Assembly: GCF_900114775.1 (NCBI RefSeq)
Contig: NZ_FOUE01000004.1
Location: 186,001 to 250,000 of the forward strand
Direction: 5' to 3'
DNA: 64,000 bases
Source of the DNA: Marinobacter zhejiangensis
Lineage (GTDB): Bacteria; Pseudomonadota; Gammaproteobacteria; Pseudomonadales; Oleiphilaceae
Shown: positions 47,203 to 55,767 of the stretch, one piece after another
Numbering within the stretch: position 1 is the stretch's first letter
How the letters are laid out: every line of letters begins with the position of its first letter
Notes under the pieces: model-generated
Databases searched by the model: none
What the model saw: only the letters and a program-made list of their open reading frames with translations
Told to the model about the DNA's origin: nothing
Made by a program: the position numbers and the translations under genes

Positions 47203-48324
47203 ATGACAGGGAATGCCCCTCCAACGATCTTACACCTGATTGACACCACGGGGCCTGGTGGCGCAGAAACCGTGTTCATTTGTTTGGTGCGGGAACTTCA
47301 GAAGACTGAGTTCCGGAACGTTGTTGTTCTCCGTGGTGAAGGATACGTAGCAGACCAGATCAGAGCCCTTGGGATTACTCCCTATATCATCGACTCTAAG
47401 GGAAGCTTCAACCTCGGTTACTTGAAGGCGCTCAGAAAACTCGTCAAATCAGAAGGTGTCAGCCTCATACATGCCCACTTGCTGGGTTCTAATGTGTATG
47501 GGGCTTTGCTTGCGATGCTTTGCAGGAAGCCGATGATATCCACGTTCCATGGCGCCGTTGATGTGGCTACTGGCGAACGCTTTCTGCGTGCGAAGTTCCT
47601 GATAGTAGGGTGGGGGTCGTCAGCGATCATTTGTGTATCGAAAGGCCTTGAGAAGCAGTTGACTGAGCGAAGTGCCTTGCCCTCGAACAAGCTTAAACTC
47701 ATCTATAATGGAGTAGACCCCGACGTCTTCAAGCGTGGTTCTGAAACGGGGTTACGAGAGGAGTTAGGCATCCCGCTTGAAGCGACCATTGTCGTGTCAA
47801 TTGGTAATGTCAGGCCCGCGAAGGGATATTCCTACCTGGTCGATGCAGCGATTGAGCTGGCAGAGTCCGATCCCAATACCCACTTTGTGGTGGTTGGGCA
47901 CCAAAGGGAGAGCGTATTCAAGCCGCTACTGCAGAAGATTGCTGCTTCAAAAACCAAGCCTGCTATCCATTGGCTTGGTTTCAGGGAAGACGTAGCCAGC
48001 ATTCTTTGTCAGGCGGACCTATTTCTACTGCCATCGATCTCTGAGGGTTTTTCGATTTCAACCGTTGAGGCCATGATGGCGGGAATACCTGTGATCGCTA
48101 CGCGAAGCGGTGGCCCCGAAGAGATTGTTGATGATGGCAAAACGGGAATCCTGGTTCCTGTAAAGGACTCAGGTGCGATAAATAGCGCTATTCAATGCCT
48201 GAAAGCCCCAGCCCTCAGAGAAAACCTGGTCATTGATGCGAGGGAACACGCAATGAAAAAATTTAGCCTGAGCAGCATGTTGCAAGGGTACCTTGATCTT
48301 TACCGGCAGCTTACGCAACGATAG
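47203..48324 (+). CDS. Glycosyltransferase family 4
   Basis: A protein of 373 residues with GT-B fold. The N-terminal acceptor domain begins ILHLIDTTGPGGAETVF and the C-terminal donor domain has SIGNVRPAKGYSYLVDA and the E-x7-E motif in ISEGFSISTVEAMMAGIPVIAT. The linkage and sugar cannot be predicted. The ATG at 47203 with AAAGGATGAG upstream is preferred to the adjacent TTG. It lies eight bases after the GNAT-type gene. Confidence 0.92.
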   Translation: MTGNAPPTILHLIDTTGPGGAETVFICLVRELQKTEFRNVVVLRGEGYVADQIRALGITPYIIDSKGSFNLGYLKALRKLVKSEGVSLIHAHLLGSNVYGALLAMLCRKPMISTFHGAVDVATGERFLRAKFLIVGWGSSAIICVSKGLEKQLTERSALPSNKLKLIYNGVDPDVFKRGSETGLREELGIPLEATIVVSIGNVRPAKGYSYLVDAAIELAESDPNTHFVVVGHQRESVFKPLLQKIAASKTKPAIHWLGFREDVASILCQADLFLLPSISEGFSISTVEAMMAGIPVIATRSGGPEEIVDDGKTGILVPVKDSGAINSAIQCLKAPALRENLVIDAREHAMKKFSLSSMLQGYLDLYRQLTQR

Positions 48325-48386
48325 CCGGTTACAGGCAAGCAAGCCGACAAGAATAATAATGCGAGGAAGGGCGGTATCCGATTGAT

Positions 48387-49412
48387 ATGGCTTTTAAAAC
48401 GTTAGCACTTAAGTTTGCGAATTTTCTGGGAGAAACCGGCGTTTATCACGCGCTGTTCCCCCGGTGTATACCGGTTTTCATGCTCCATCGATTCACTGAG
48501 TCGGCCAAAGACGCCCCAGGCACGCTCAGCGCCGACCTTCTCCGCCGCTATCTTCAATATCTCGCAAGTCATGGCTATCAGGTTCTTACGATGGACGACC
48601 TTGGGAATATCCTTCTAAGAGGAGACCCGGTTCCTCCAAGAGCAGTGATGTTTACGGTTGATGACGGCTTTTACGATCACCATGATGTCGTGGCAAAGGT
48701 GTTCGACGAGTTTGGTTTTCCCCTTAATTTTTTCGTGATTACCGGTTTTCTGGACGGAAAGCTCTGGCCGTGGGATGACCAGGTTGTCTATGCCTTGAAC
48801 CAGATAACGAAGGCGAAGCTTGAAATAAGCCTACCGTCCGGGCGGAGTTTTCCCATTGACCTGAAAGAGTTCACATTGCGGGATGTCATCCGGGAATTCC
48901 GCAAGGAGCTAAAAAGGGATGATCAGGCATTGATCTACGAGTGGATCAAAAATGAGCTTTTTCCGGCACTGGATGTCGAATTTCCACCTGGCATTCCTGA
49001 CCCCTACCGGCCGATGACCTGGAGTGATGCCCAGTCGTTGAGGCATCGAGGGCATGGGGTGTATCCCCATACCTGTACGCACCGCATTCTTTCAGTGTTA
49101 CCAGAAAGCGAACGGCGTTTTGAAATTCTAGAATCCCAGAAACGAGCGAAGACAGAGCTTGATTACTTTCCGGACGTTTTTGCGTATCCAACGGGAAGGT
49201 TGAGCGACTATGACGTCTGTGATGTGATGGTGTTGAAACAGGCGGGCTTCAGGATGGCTTTTAATACCGTTGCTGGCTACGTAAAAGCCGGCGCAATGCA
49301 GGATGTATATTCGATCCCACGGTTTTCTCTGCCGGAAAAATTTGGCGATTTCCAGCAGATCGTAAACCGGTTTGAAGCGGTAAAAGAATCGTTAAAGCGG
49401 GAACAAACCTAA
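48387..49412 (+). CDS. Polysaccharide deacetylase family protein
   Basis: A protein of 341 residues with no clear signal peptide; the N-terminal helix may associate with the membrane. NodB-type motifs are FTVDDGFYDHHD (catalytic and metal Asp), HTCTHRILS (metal His pair) and AYPTGRLSDYD. About 130 residues separate motif 1 from motif 2, longer than in a minimal NodB domain. It is related in architecture to the minus-strand deacetylase at 61.4 kb. It is the last gene of the plus-strand block. Confidence 0.88.
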   Translation: MAFKTLALKFANFLGETGVYHALFPRCIPVFMLHRFTESAKDAPGTLSADLLRRYLQYLASHGYQVLTMDDLGNILLRGDPVPPRAVMFTVDDGFYDHHDVVAKVFDEFGFPLNFFVITGFLDGKLWPWDDQVVYALNQITKAKLEISLPSGRSFPIDLKEFTLRDVIREFRKELKRDDQALIYEWIKNELFPALDVEFPPGIPDPYRPMTWSDAQSLRHRGHGVYPHTCTHRILSVLPESERRFEILESQKRAKTELDYFPDVFAYPTGRLSDYDVCDVMVLKQAGFRMAFNTVAGYVKAGAMQDVYSIPRFSLPEKFGDFQQIVNRFEAVKESLKREQT

Positions 49413-49436
49413 AGGTTTGGGCGGAGCTGGCCTGTG

Positions 49437-50612
49437 TCAGTTCCTGAGCGCTCGAAGGTATTGCTTCAATTCAAACCAGAACGGACGCAGATCATTGACG
49501 CGGTTTACCTCATGACGATTCCGCCGGTTTGGCCTGAGAAAGCGCATAATCTCGATGAACTTTGCGCCTAATGAATAGTCGGACACCGGTGACTTGAGAA
49601 CCAGGTAAAGTCGATCAAGATCTCCCAAAAGCCAACGAACCCTGCGATGCCGCCAATGGATGCCTGGAATGTCCTGGCCAGTACTGATCAGGTAAAGCAA
49701 CCAAGGGAAGTCGACACCCGAATCAATCGCCAGTTGGAGCGAGCCCCAGAAACGGGGGTTTACTTCCATCAGGTAGCCAGTGCCGTCGTTGGCTACACGA
49801 AATTCAACCATCGCTACACCATGCCATTTGGCATGTCGAAGTAATTGCTCTGCAGACTGTTTAAGCCTTTCATTAACGGCAACCGACTCCGATAACACGC
49901 TGACACCGCCTCCGGGCGGCTTTTCCCTTAGCCTGCGGTGCGCAAAAAAGCAGATAGGCTTACCGTGGTCAAACAATGCGAACACACCCTGTCCGGCACC
50001 CTCAATGTACTCCTGAACTGTGAACGGGTAATTGAAGTAGGAGTGGGATGTCAGGGCTGATTCTGCATCACTTCTAGAGTTCGCAATGATCACTTGGGTC
50101 GATTCAATCGCCCCTTCCGCCAGTATCCGGGATTTGTAAGGTTTGAGAACTACAGGAAATGATGTGGTTTTAGAAAGAGCGGCAACACCCTCTAATGCGT
50201 TCTCGCAAAATGTGGTTTTGGGCACTGGGATATCAAGCTTAGGCGCTAGCTTAAACAGCTCATTTTTGTTGGCGAGCTGCTCGACCGCGCCTGAATCGGG
50301 GAATGGCAATGTAACATGTTCCGGTAACTCGTCTCGGTATTGCAGAATGACGTAAGAGGTCGCCTCCGTAATGGGGAGCAAAAACGAAATCCCCTGTTCG
50401 GCCACGTATTCCTTTATGGTTTCGAAAAACTCCCGGGGATACTCATAGGGGTTGGGGTAGAGCATGTGTTTGCCAGCGAATTTGGATGCACCGGCAAGGG
50501 ATGTTAAAGAACTTTCCCCTACAGTGACGTTTAGCCCCCTGGAGCCGAGCGATCGCACCGCCGCAAGTGAGGCTCGCTGATTGCCATCGAGTATCAGGAT
50601 TCTCGGTTCCAT
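49437..50612 (-). CDS. ATP-grasp ligase of unknown substrate
   Basis: A protein of 391 residues from the ATG at 50612 (a TTG at 50621 is an alternative). The N-terminal preATP-grasp domain begins RILILDGNQRASLAAVRSLGSRGLNVTVGE. The ATP-grasp core (about 115-305) includes FPVVLKPYKSR, FTVQEYIEGAGQGVFAL and FRVANDGTGYLMEVNPRFWGSLQLAI, with the Mg-binding Glu/Asn of MEVNPR. Family members join a carboxylate to an amine or activate it. It is on the opposite strand to its neighbours but inside the polysaccharide locus, so a role in decorating the glycan is inferred only from position. Confidence 0.85.
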   Translation of the reverse strand: MEPRILILDGNQRASLAAVRSLGSRGLNVTVGESSLTSLAGASKFAGKHMLYPNPYEYPREFFETIKEYVAEQGISFLLPITEATSYVILQYRDELPEHVTLPFPDSGAVEQLANKNELFKLAPKLDIPVPKTTFCENALEGVAALSKTTSFPVVLKPYKSRILAEGAIESTQVIIANSRSDAESALTSHSYFNYPFTVQEYIEGAGQGVFALFDHGKPICFFAHRRLREKPPGGGVSVLSESVAVNERLKQSAEQLLRHAKWHGVAMVEFRVANDGTGYLMEVNPRFWGSLQLAIDSGVDFPWLLYLISTGQDIPGIHWRHRRVRWLLGDLDRLYLVLKSPVSDYSLGAKFIEIMRFLRPNRRNRHEVNRVNDLRPFWFELKQYLRALRN

Positions 50613-50850
50613 GGTGAGCAACGTCCTTATTTTGTCGCATCTTCAAGAAAGGTTTGGCGATTATCATTTATAAACAGGGAAAATTCTATCTGAGTGATTT
50701 AAAATTCAGGCACATTGTTAACTGAAACAGCCCCGCCCGATTTGGTAAGGTGGTAGGGGTGGGTCGAGCGTTCCAATGCTGGGCTCAGAGCAGCTAATGG
50801 GCGCGAGCCCCAAGTTTTTGGACATATGCTGCGGATGATAGGGAGGTTGT

Positions 50851-51390
50851 TTGTTGGACCGGTTAGTGTATGAGAGATTCGGCTCAAGGGGTGGGTTCGT
50901 TCATTACGTCCGTCACTCTATCCTGTCTTGGCTTGGGGTGTATCGAAAGTTTTCCCGTATACACCCGGGAAGCTTTGAACGGTTGGTGTTCGTTTGCAGT
51001 GGCAATATCTGTCGTAGCCCCTTAGCAGAGGTCTATGCGCGGAGTCTTGGCAAGCAGGCAGCGTCATGTGGCTTGAACTGCGGTGACGGCTTTCCGGCAG
51101 ATCCAAGGGCGATGGCGCATGCGAGCCAGTTTGGCCTGAGCCTGGAGGATCACCGGACAGTTAATGTAAAAGACTTCGAATTCCGAAGCTCTGACTTGAT
51201 CGTTGTGATGGAGCCCGCCCACCTCACTTCATTCCAGGAAAAAGTAGGCGGAAACTACCGGCTTGTTCTTGCTGGCAGCTTCTGCAGGAGGCCTAGCCCC
51301 TACATTCACGACCCCTACAATTGCTGTATCGAATTTTTCACACATTGCGAAAACAAGGTGCTAGAGGCTGTGCGGGGCATCTGTGGTTAA
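50851..51390 (+). CDS. Low-molecular-weight protein tyrosine phosphatase with N-terminal extension
   Basis: A protein of 179 residues from a TTG at 50851 (TTG at 50854 equally possible) after GGGAGG. The signature LVFVCSGNICRSPLAEV holds the catalytic Cys49 and Arg55 (C-x5-R), and SPYIHDPY the general-acid Asp. In Wzb-type enzymes the P-loop lies near residue 10; here about 40 extra residues precede it, including a possible amphipathic or hydrophobic stretch (FVHYVRHSILSWLGVY). These phosphatases normally dephosphorylate Wzc-type BY-kinases. The upstream region 50613-50850, divergent to the ATP-grasp gene, shows no clear promoter. Confidence 0.88.
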   Translation: MLDRLVYERFGSRGGFVHYVRHSILSWLGVYRKFSRIHPGSFERLVFVCSGNICRSPLAEVYARSLGKQAASCGLNCGDGFPADPRAMAHASQFGLSLEDHRTVNVKDFEFRSSDLIVVMEPAHLTSFQEKVGGNYRLVLAGSFCRRPSPYIHDPYNCCIEFFTHCENKVLEAVRGICG

Positions 51391-52702
51391 AAAGAAGTGG
51401 AAAGAGATAACGGACGAAGACTTCTATTCACTTAATGTCCGTGCGGTATGGCAATACTTCAAGAAAGAAAGCTTTGCATTCTGGATGATATGCGCCTATC
51501 TATTCCTTGAGTATGTCAGGCCTCAGTCTATATATCCAGCGATAGACATCCTACCGTGGACAAAACTTGTAGTTATTGGAGCAATACTCGGTTGTTTTAC
51601 CGATAAAACTGTCCGGTGGGTGTCTTCATCAGTTAACGTACTTCTCATATTTTTCCTGTTGATTATCGTTGCTTCAAGTTATCTTGCCTATTTTCCTGAA
51701 ATATCATTTAAAAATCTTGATAAGTACTATCTTTGGGTTGTTATATATTTCCTTATAATAAATATTGTTAATACAAGGAAGAGGTTTTTTATATTTTTGT
51801 GCATATTTCTCGTGGCCTCTTTCAAACTTTCCCTTTCACTGGCATTGATTTGGGCTCGCCGAGGGTTTTCGTTTACAGGGTGGGGATTGATGGGGCCGCC
51901 AGGATTTTTTCAAAATTCCGGTGAACTTGCCATTCAAATGTTGGTTTTTTGGCCTATAGCATGGGCTTTTTCTCATGCCTTGAAGGGCTACATAACCAGG
52001 CGTTGGTATTTTCTGCTTATGTTAATGCCTATTACCGCCGTTATGGTGATTCTAGGAGCTAGCTCTAGAGGAGCGCAGTTAGCCTTAATTGTTCAGTTGC
52101 TGGTAATGAACTATCGTCAAGTTTTTAAACCGAAAGTCTTCGTTTCGGTATTTATAGCTTTTTTTGTTATATGGACTTTCTTGCCCGATGCCCAAAAGCA
52201 GCGGTTTGAAACAATGGGTGATGACGGGACCTCCAAGCAGAGAATTCTCTATTGGCAGAATGGCTTGACCATGATCGAAGATAACCCGGTCCTAGGGGTA
52301 GGATATTTCAACTTTGCACCCTATTTCGAAAGGTATTTCCCAAATGACATTATTTTGGGCCGGGCAGAGTTGCCCCACAACATATTTATCCAGGTAGGCA
52401 CCGATACAGGAATCCTTGGTCTTTTAATTTATTCATTTATTTTGATTTCAGCCCTAAAAATTGGGCGATCATTTTCGAGATCAGAGGGCGAAGTTAAGTT
52501 TTCGATGGTTGGACGCGCTTTCAATTTGTCGTTAATTGGTTTTGTCGTTGCGGGACAGTTTGTAACGGTGACGTATTATCCATTTTTGTGGATTCACCTT
52601 GCTTTGCTAGTTGCTTTGAAAAACTCATTTGGCAATCTGCCTCCAAAAAAGATGCGAAACCGGTCTCAGAAAAACGTCAAAGCATTTCAAGGAGGAATTT
52701 GA
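51383..52702 (+). CDS. O-antigen ligase/polymerase-like membrane protein
   Basis: A protein of 439 residues from a GTG at 51383 overlapping the phosphatase stop by eight bases. About eleven hydrophobic segments occur. The Wzy_C-type segment contains ASSRGAQLALIVQLLVM, a soluble loop with RILYWQNGLTMIEDNPVLGVGYFNF, and LPHNIFIQVGTDTGILGLL. Members polymerise repeat units or ligate glycans to lipid or protein. The N-terminus (EYVRPQSIYPAIDILPWTKL) resembles the O-antigen ligase subset common in exopolysaccharide loci. The coding sequence is conspicuously AT-rich compared with genes before 50 kb. Confidence 0.85.
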   Translation: MVKKKWKEITDEDFYSLNVRAVWQYFKKESFAFWMICAYLFLEYVRPQSIYPAIDILPWTKLVVIGAILGCFTDKTVRWVSSSVNVLLIFFLLIIVASSYLAYFPEISFKNLDKYYLWVVIYFLIINIVNTRKRFFIFLCIFLVASFKLSLSLALIWARRGFSFTGWGLMGPPGFFQNSGELAIQMLVFWPIAWAFSHALKGYITRRWYFLLMLMPITAVMVILGASSRGAQLALIVQLLVMNYRQVFKPKVFVSVFIAFFVIWTFLPDAQKQRFETMGDDGTSKQRILYWQNGLTMIEDNPVLGVGYFNFAPYFERYFPNDIILGRAELPHNIFIQVGTDTGILGLLIYSFILISALKIGRSFSRSEGEVKFSMVGRAFNLSLIGFVVAGQFVTVTYYPFLWIHLALLVALKNSFGNLPPKKMRNRSQKNVKAFQGGI

Positions 52703-52974
52703 GTGATATCGGGTCTTAGTTTTATTTTTTTGTTTAGGAATAAAAACACTATTGGTTGATAGCCTGTTTGTAAAATCTTCCTTTTTTTAAATTAAGTTTT
52801 GCTCTAACCCTTTGAAAGTGCAGGGTTAATTTTCGTGTTTCTAAGTTCCATACTGAAAATCAAACTTTATAAGAATAGTCTTAAAATTAGGAAATGGTAT
52901 TAAGAATTTCATGTTGCGATCTACTAAAATACACTAAAATAACTCTGTTAGGCTAAAAAATATAGGGGGTTGTT
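52703..52974. other. AT-rich intergenic region with a tandem 10-bp repeat
   Basis: No coding frame is seen in these 272 bases. ACTAAAATAC at 52923-52932 is followed directly by ACTAAAATAA (52933-52942), 33 bases before the next gene. The region is strongly AT-rich and may hold the promoter of the secreted protein gene; no confident -35/-10 pair can be chosen because many A/T runs fit. Confidence 0.5.
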
Positions 52975-53871
52975 ATGAGAAAATCTTTTAAAGTCAGTTA
53001 TTTAGCGGCGTTATTTTTAATTTTCTCAGCTAGCGACGCCTTGGGCTGGACAAGATCGGTGGACTTTAATAATGGGGTTGTTGGTCAGTCTACTCAAAGA
53101 GGTGGTGATTTTGATGATGCTGGCGGTGGAACACTCTACTCAGACGAAGTGACACTGGATGGTTCGCTTTCTGCAAAAATGAGTATTGCCGAGGGCGCTG
53201 AGGGGTTTGGCAGTTGGGGGGGGATTCTAAACTTCCCGGGCAACCTTACTGCTGGAGACAAGGTTTGGGTACAATTCTATATTTACATACCTTCGAATTT
53301 TTATATCTATACCCCAGGTAATGGGTCCTTAAAATTTGTGCGGATAAGAACCAATACCTCATCGGGTGAAAATGGCGGGTATAATGATTTTCAGATTATC
53401 GATGATAATTCCGGAGTAGATGCAGTTTATCGGTATATTAAAGAAGGGGTCTGGGATATCGGGTGGCTTTATATAGCAAATGCAAATCAGAGGAATACAT
53501 TGCTCCCCCGAGATAAGTGGTTGAAGCTTGAATTGGAATTTTCGTTTGGCACAGTGCCAGTTACCGAGGGTGGGAACTCATTTGTACGCCTTTGGTTAGA
53601 CGACAAAATGGTGTGGAACGGAGAAAATGCTCAAACGCTCTCTAACAATAGTGATGTAGCCAATGCTTTGTATTTGTTCACTTATTGGAACGGCCGAGCG
53701 CCTAAGTCACAGAGTCTCTATGTAGATAATATAGTTATGACCTCTGACACGCCGCCTAATGTTGATAGCAATGGCTATCGGTTTATTGGCGGTGGTCTCA
53801 CTGGTGGGGGAACCGGTCCGGGTAACGAACTCTCTCCTCCTGATAGCATCAGGGATCTGACGATTGAATAA
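52975..53871 (+). CDS. Secreted concanavalin-like (polysaccharide-lyase-like) protein
   Basis: A protein of 298 residues with AGGGGG before the ATG and a signal peptide (MRKSFKVSYLAALFLIFSASDALG). The mature part (about 26-262) is beta-rich: VDFNNGVVGQ at the start, KVWVQFYIYIPSNFYI, KWLKLELEFSF, VRLWLDDKMVWNGENAQ and SLYVDNIVMTSD, the layout of heparin-lyase-I or laminarinase-like jelly rolls. I could not assign catalytic residues. The Gly-rich C-terminus (GGGLTGGGTGPGNE) has no PEP-CTERM helix. It may cut, bind or trim the exopolysaccharide in the periplasm or outside. Confidence 0.7.
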   Translation: MRKSFKVSYLAALFLIFSASDALGWTRSVDFNNGVVGQSTQRGGDFDDAGGGTLYSDEVTLDGSLSAKMSIAEGAEGFGSWGGILNFPGNLTAGDKVWVQFYIYIPSNFYIYTPGNGSLKFVRIRTNTSSGENGGYNDFQIIDDNSGVDAVYRYIKEGVWDIGWLYIANANQRNTLLPRDKWLKLELEFSFGTVPVTEGGNSFVRLWLDDKMVWNGENAQTLSNNSDVANALYLFTYWNGRAPKSQSLYVDNIVMTSDTPPNVDSNGYRFIGGGLTGGGTGPGNELSPPDSIRDLTIE

Positions 53872-53880
53872 GGAATGTTA

Positions 53881-54804
53881 ATGTTTAGTGTCATTATTCC
53901 GGCATTGAATGAGGAAAAGGGAATTTCCAATACAATTTCTTCCATAAGATCTTCGCTACGCGAGTTCGACCATGAAATTATCGTTGTAGATAATGGATCT
54001 TCTGATCGCACGTTTGAAATTGCTAAGGAGTTATCGGATAAAGTCCTTATTGATAGGGACGCAAATATTGGAGAGTTAAGGAATATCGGTGCGAGAAATG
54101 CCCGTGGTGATGTACTGATTTTTAACGACGCCGATGTTCTATTCACCGAGGACTGGCGTACAGAAATAGTGCGTGTTATTGACTTGTTGGATAGAGAGAA
54201 AGTTGTCGTTGGAGGGTCACTGGATATATCGGACAAGTCCTCGAAGCTGTCAAACTCTTGGTTCAGGCCCTTACTGGACAATAAGTGGAAAAATACGCCC
54301 AATTATGTAGGAACAGGCCACATGATCCTAAAGCGGGATCTTTTTTTCTCTTCGGGTGGGTTTGATCCTTTGCTGGTTTCCGGGGAAGACAGTGACTTTT
54401 GCAGGAAAGCGAAAGGTGTGGGAGCAAAAATTCTGTTTATTAAGGAGCTGAGAACAATACACCTTGGTTATCCATCAAGCTTAAAAGAATTTTTCAACCG
54501 CGAATGCTGGCATGGAAAAGGTGATTTTCAAAGTCTGAAAATATTCTTGGACTCCAAGGTTGCTGTTTTTGCGACATCCATGTTGCTTTTCCACGGCCTC
54601 GCGTTATTGCTTTTGGTTATGGGCGAATCGGGTGGGGCACTTATAAGTGCGTTGTGCGCAGCGTCATTTCCGGCTGCCTATTCTATTCTTCGTTTCAGGG
54701 CTCCTCTGGGGCTGAAGGGGAGATTGGAAAACCTTTTGGTCTCGTACGTTTATTTGGTGGCTAGATCGTTGTCCTGGTTGTTCGTAAAGCCGGCAACTCA
54801 ATAA
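53881..54804 (+). CDS. Glycosyltransferase family 2
   Basis: A protein of 307 residues from the ATG at 53881, chosen over 53875 because AAGGA overlaps the earlier ATG. GT-A fold: FSVIIPALNEEKGISNTI, VVDNGSSDRT, NIGELRNIGARNARGDVLIFNDADVLF (DxD-type metal site) and a SGEDSDFCRKAK acidic motif. Two hydrophobic segments near the C-terminus (about 228-265) and a further one suggest membrane attachment. It follows the secreted protein gene by nine bases. Confidence 0.9.
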   Translation: MFSVIIPALNEEKGISNTISSIRSSLREFDHEIIVVDNGSSDRTFEIAKELSDKVLIDRDANIGELRNIGARNARGDVLIFNDADVLFTEDWRTEIVRVIDLLDREKVVVGGSLDISDKSSKLSNSWFRPLLDNKWKNTPNYVGTGHMILKRDLFFSSGGFDPLLVSGEDSDFCRKAKGVGAKILFIKELRTIHLGYPSSLKEFFNRECWHGKGDFQSLKIFLDSKVAVFATSMLLFHGLALLLLVMGESGGALISALCAASFPAAYSILRFRAPLGLKGRLENLLVSYVYLVARSLSWLFVKPATQ

Positions 54805-54824
54805 GGCGCTGTGGCCATAGATGT

Positions 54825-54859
54825 GCCCCCTGGCCTTTTACTGGCATGCCACAGGGGGC
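54825..54859. terminator. Inverted repeat between the convergent GT2 and PEP-CTERM genes
   Basis: GCCCCCTG (54825-54832) pairs with CAGGGGGC (54852-54859) across a 19-base loop. There is no clear T-run on either strand. Its position between convergent gene ends suggests shared termination, with low certainty. Confidence 0.4.
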
Positions 54860-54868
54860 GACAAAAAG

Positions 54869-55516
54869 TTAGGCGCTCTTCGTGGTTTTTCGGAGCCCAA
54901 GTATCAGCAACCCGGTCGCCATTAATATTGGGGTGGATGGTGTTGGTACAGGAGTCGGCTCTGCGCGCCAAAGCTTCGTTATTGTACCTTCAATGCCTTG
55001 CATGATCTGTTGATCGTTCACCCAAGCCAGGTCTATCCCAGTAGAAAAGCTGCCGCCACTAAAGTTGCTGACGGGCAAGTCATTGGCGCCTTGATCAAAG
55101 GGGGTGCTATTGAAGTTGAAAATAAGGCTTACTACGTCAGGCCCATACCCCCCGTGAGGCGCTTCATCCAGGTATTCAAAAGCACTATCGTTAAACAAAA
55201 GAGTGTGGAATTCTCCGCCGCCTCCTTGGTAATCCAAGCCTTCAGTGGAAAAACCCCAAGACAGCACTTGGCCAAGTCCTGAGCCGCCAGCCCCGTCCCT
55301 CCAGGCGTCTGGATCTAAAGTAATGTAGCCGGTCATTTTTGTATGCCCGCTTGCAATCACGGTACCGTCAGAACGAACCAACGGTAAGTCGGGGGCATAA
55401 TTTTCACCGCTGACTAAGATGTTTCTGGTTTCCCCTTCAAAAAAATAGTTTATTGGAGTAGCGGAACTTTCTGCTCCAGCAACTGCTAGAAGAATACAAA
55501 GTGTTACCCTGACCAT
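54869..55516 (-). CDS. Secreted protein with PEP-CTERM-like sorting signal
   Basis: A protein of 215 residues. The N-terminal signal peptide is MVRVTLCILLAVAGAESSA; AAAGGAC precedes the ATG. The mature domain is beta-rich (YFFEGETRNILVSGEN, MTGYITLDPDAWRDG, VVSLIFNFNS). The C-terminus reads VPTPSTPILMATGLLILGLRKTTKSA: a Pro-rich turn, one hydrophobic helix and a basic tail, the layout of a PEP-CTERM exosortase signal, but with Thr in place of the usual Glu (VPxPS). It is the likely surface-anchored or exported substrate of the locus. No exosortase is visible in the window. Confidence 0.8.
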   Translation of the reverse strand: MVRVTLCILLAVAGAESSATPINYFFEGETRNILVSGENYAPDLPLVRSDGTVIASGHTKMTGYITLDPDAWRDGAGGSGLGQVLSWGFSTEGLDYQGGGGEFHTLLFNDSAFEYLDEAPHGGYGPDVVSLIFNFNSTPFDQGANDLPVSNFSGGSFSTGIDLAWVNDQQIMQGIEGTITKLWRAEPTPVPTPSTPILMATGLLILGLRKTTKSA

Positions 55517-55767
55517 TCTTGTGTCCTTTTAAGTTGGCATATTGTGATACGCACTATTTATGCCAAGTTAAATTAATCAAGGGGTTATAGGTGGATCCTG
55601 TCTTATTGTGTATCGAAGCCTGACATTCCCGACTAGTTCGTACCACTGAATAGGCATTTAGCTAACGCTAGAAGGGGTAGGGTGCCGCCCCAACCCTGCT
55701 TTTTCAGCATATTGTTTGGGCGGCATTCAGGTGTGTAGCCAAGGCAGGATCTTTTACTCTAACGGGA
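55517..55767. other. Intergenic region with one inverted repeat
   Basis: No gene is seen. TGCCGCCC at 55683-55690 and GGGCGGCA at 55718-55725 form an 8-base inverted repeat downstream of the minus-strand gene at 55768, possibly its transcript end, though without a T-run. Confidence 0.4.

Noticed and set aside
53775..54302. Minus-strand Ser/Ile-rich frame opposite the secreted protein and GT2 genes
   Set aside because: Both plus-strand genes are well supported, and the frame has no signal peptide or family match.
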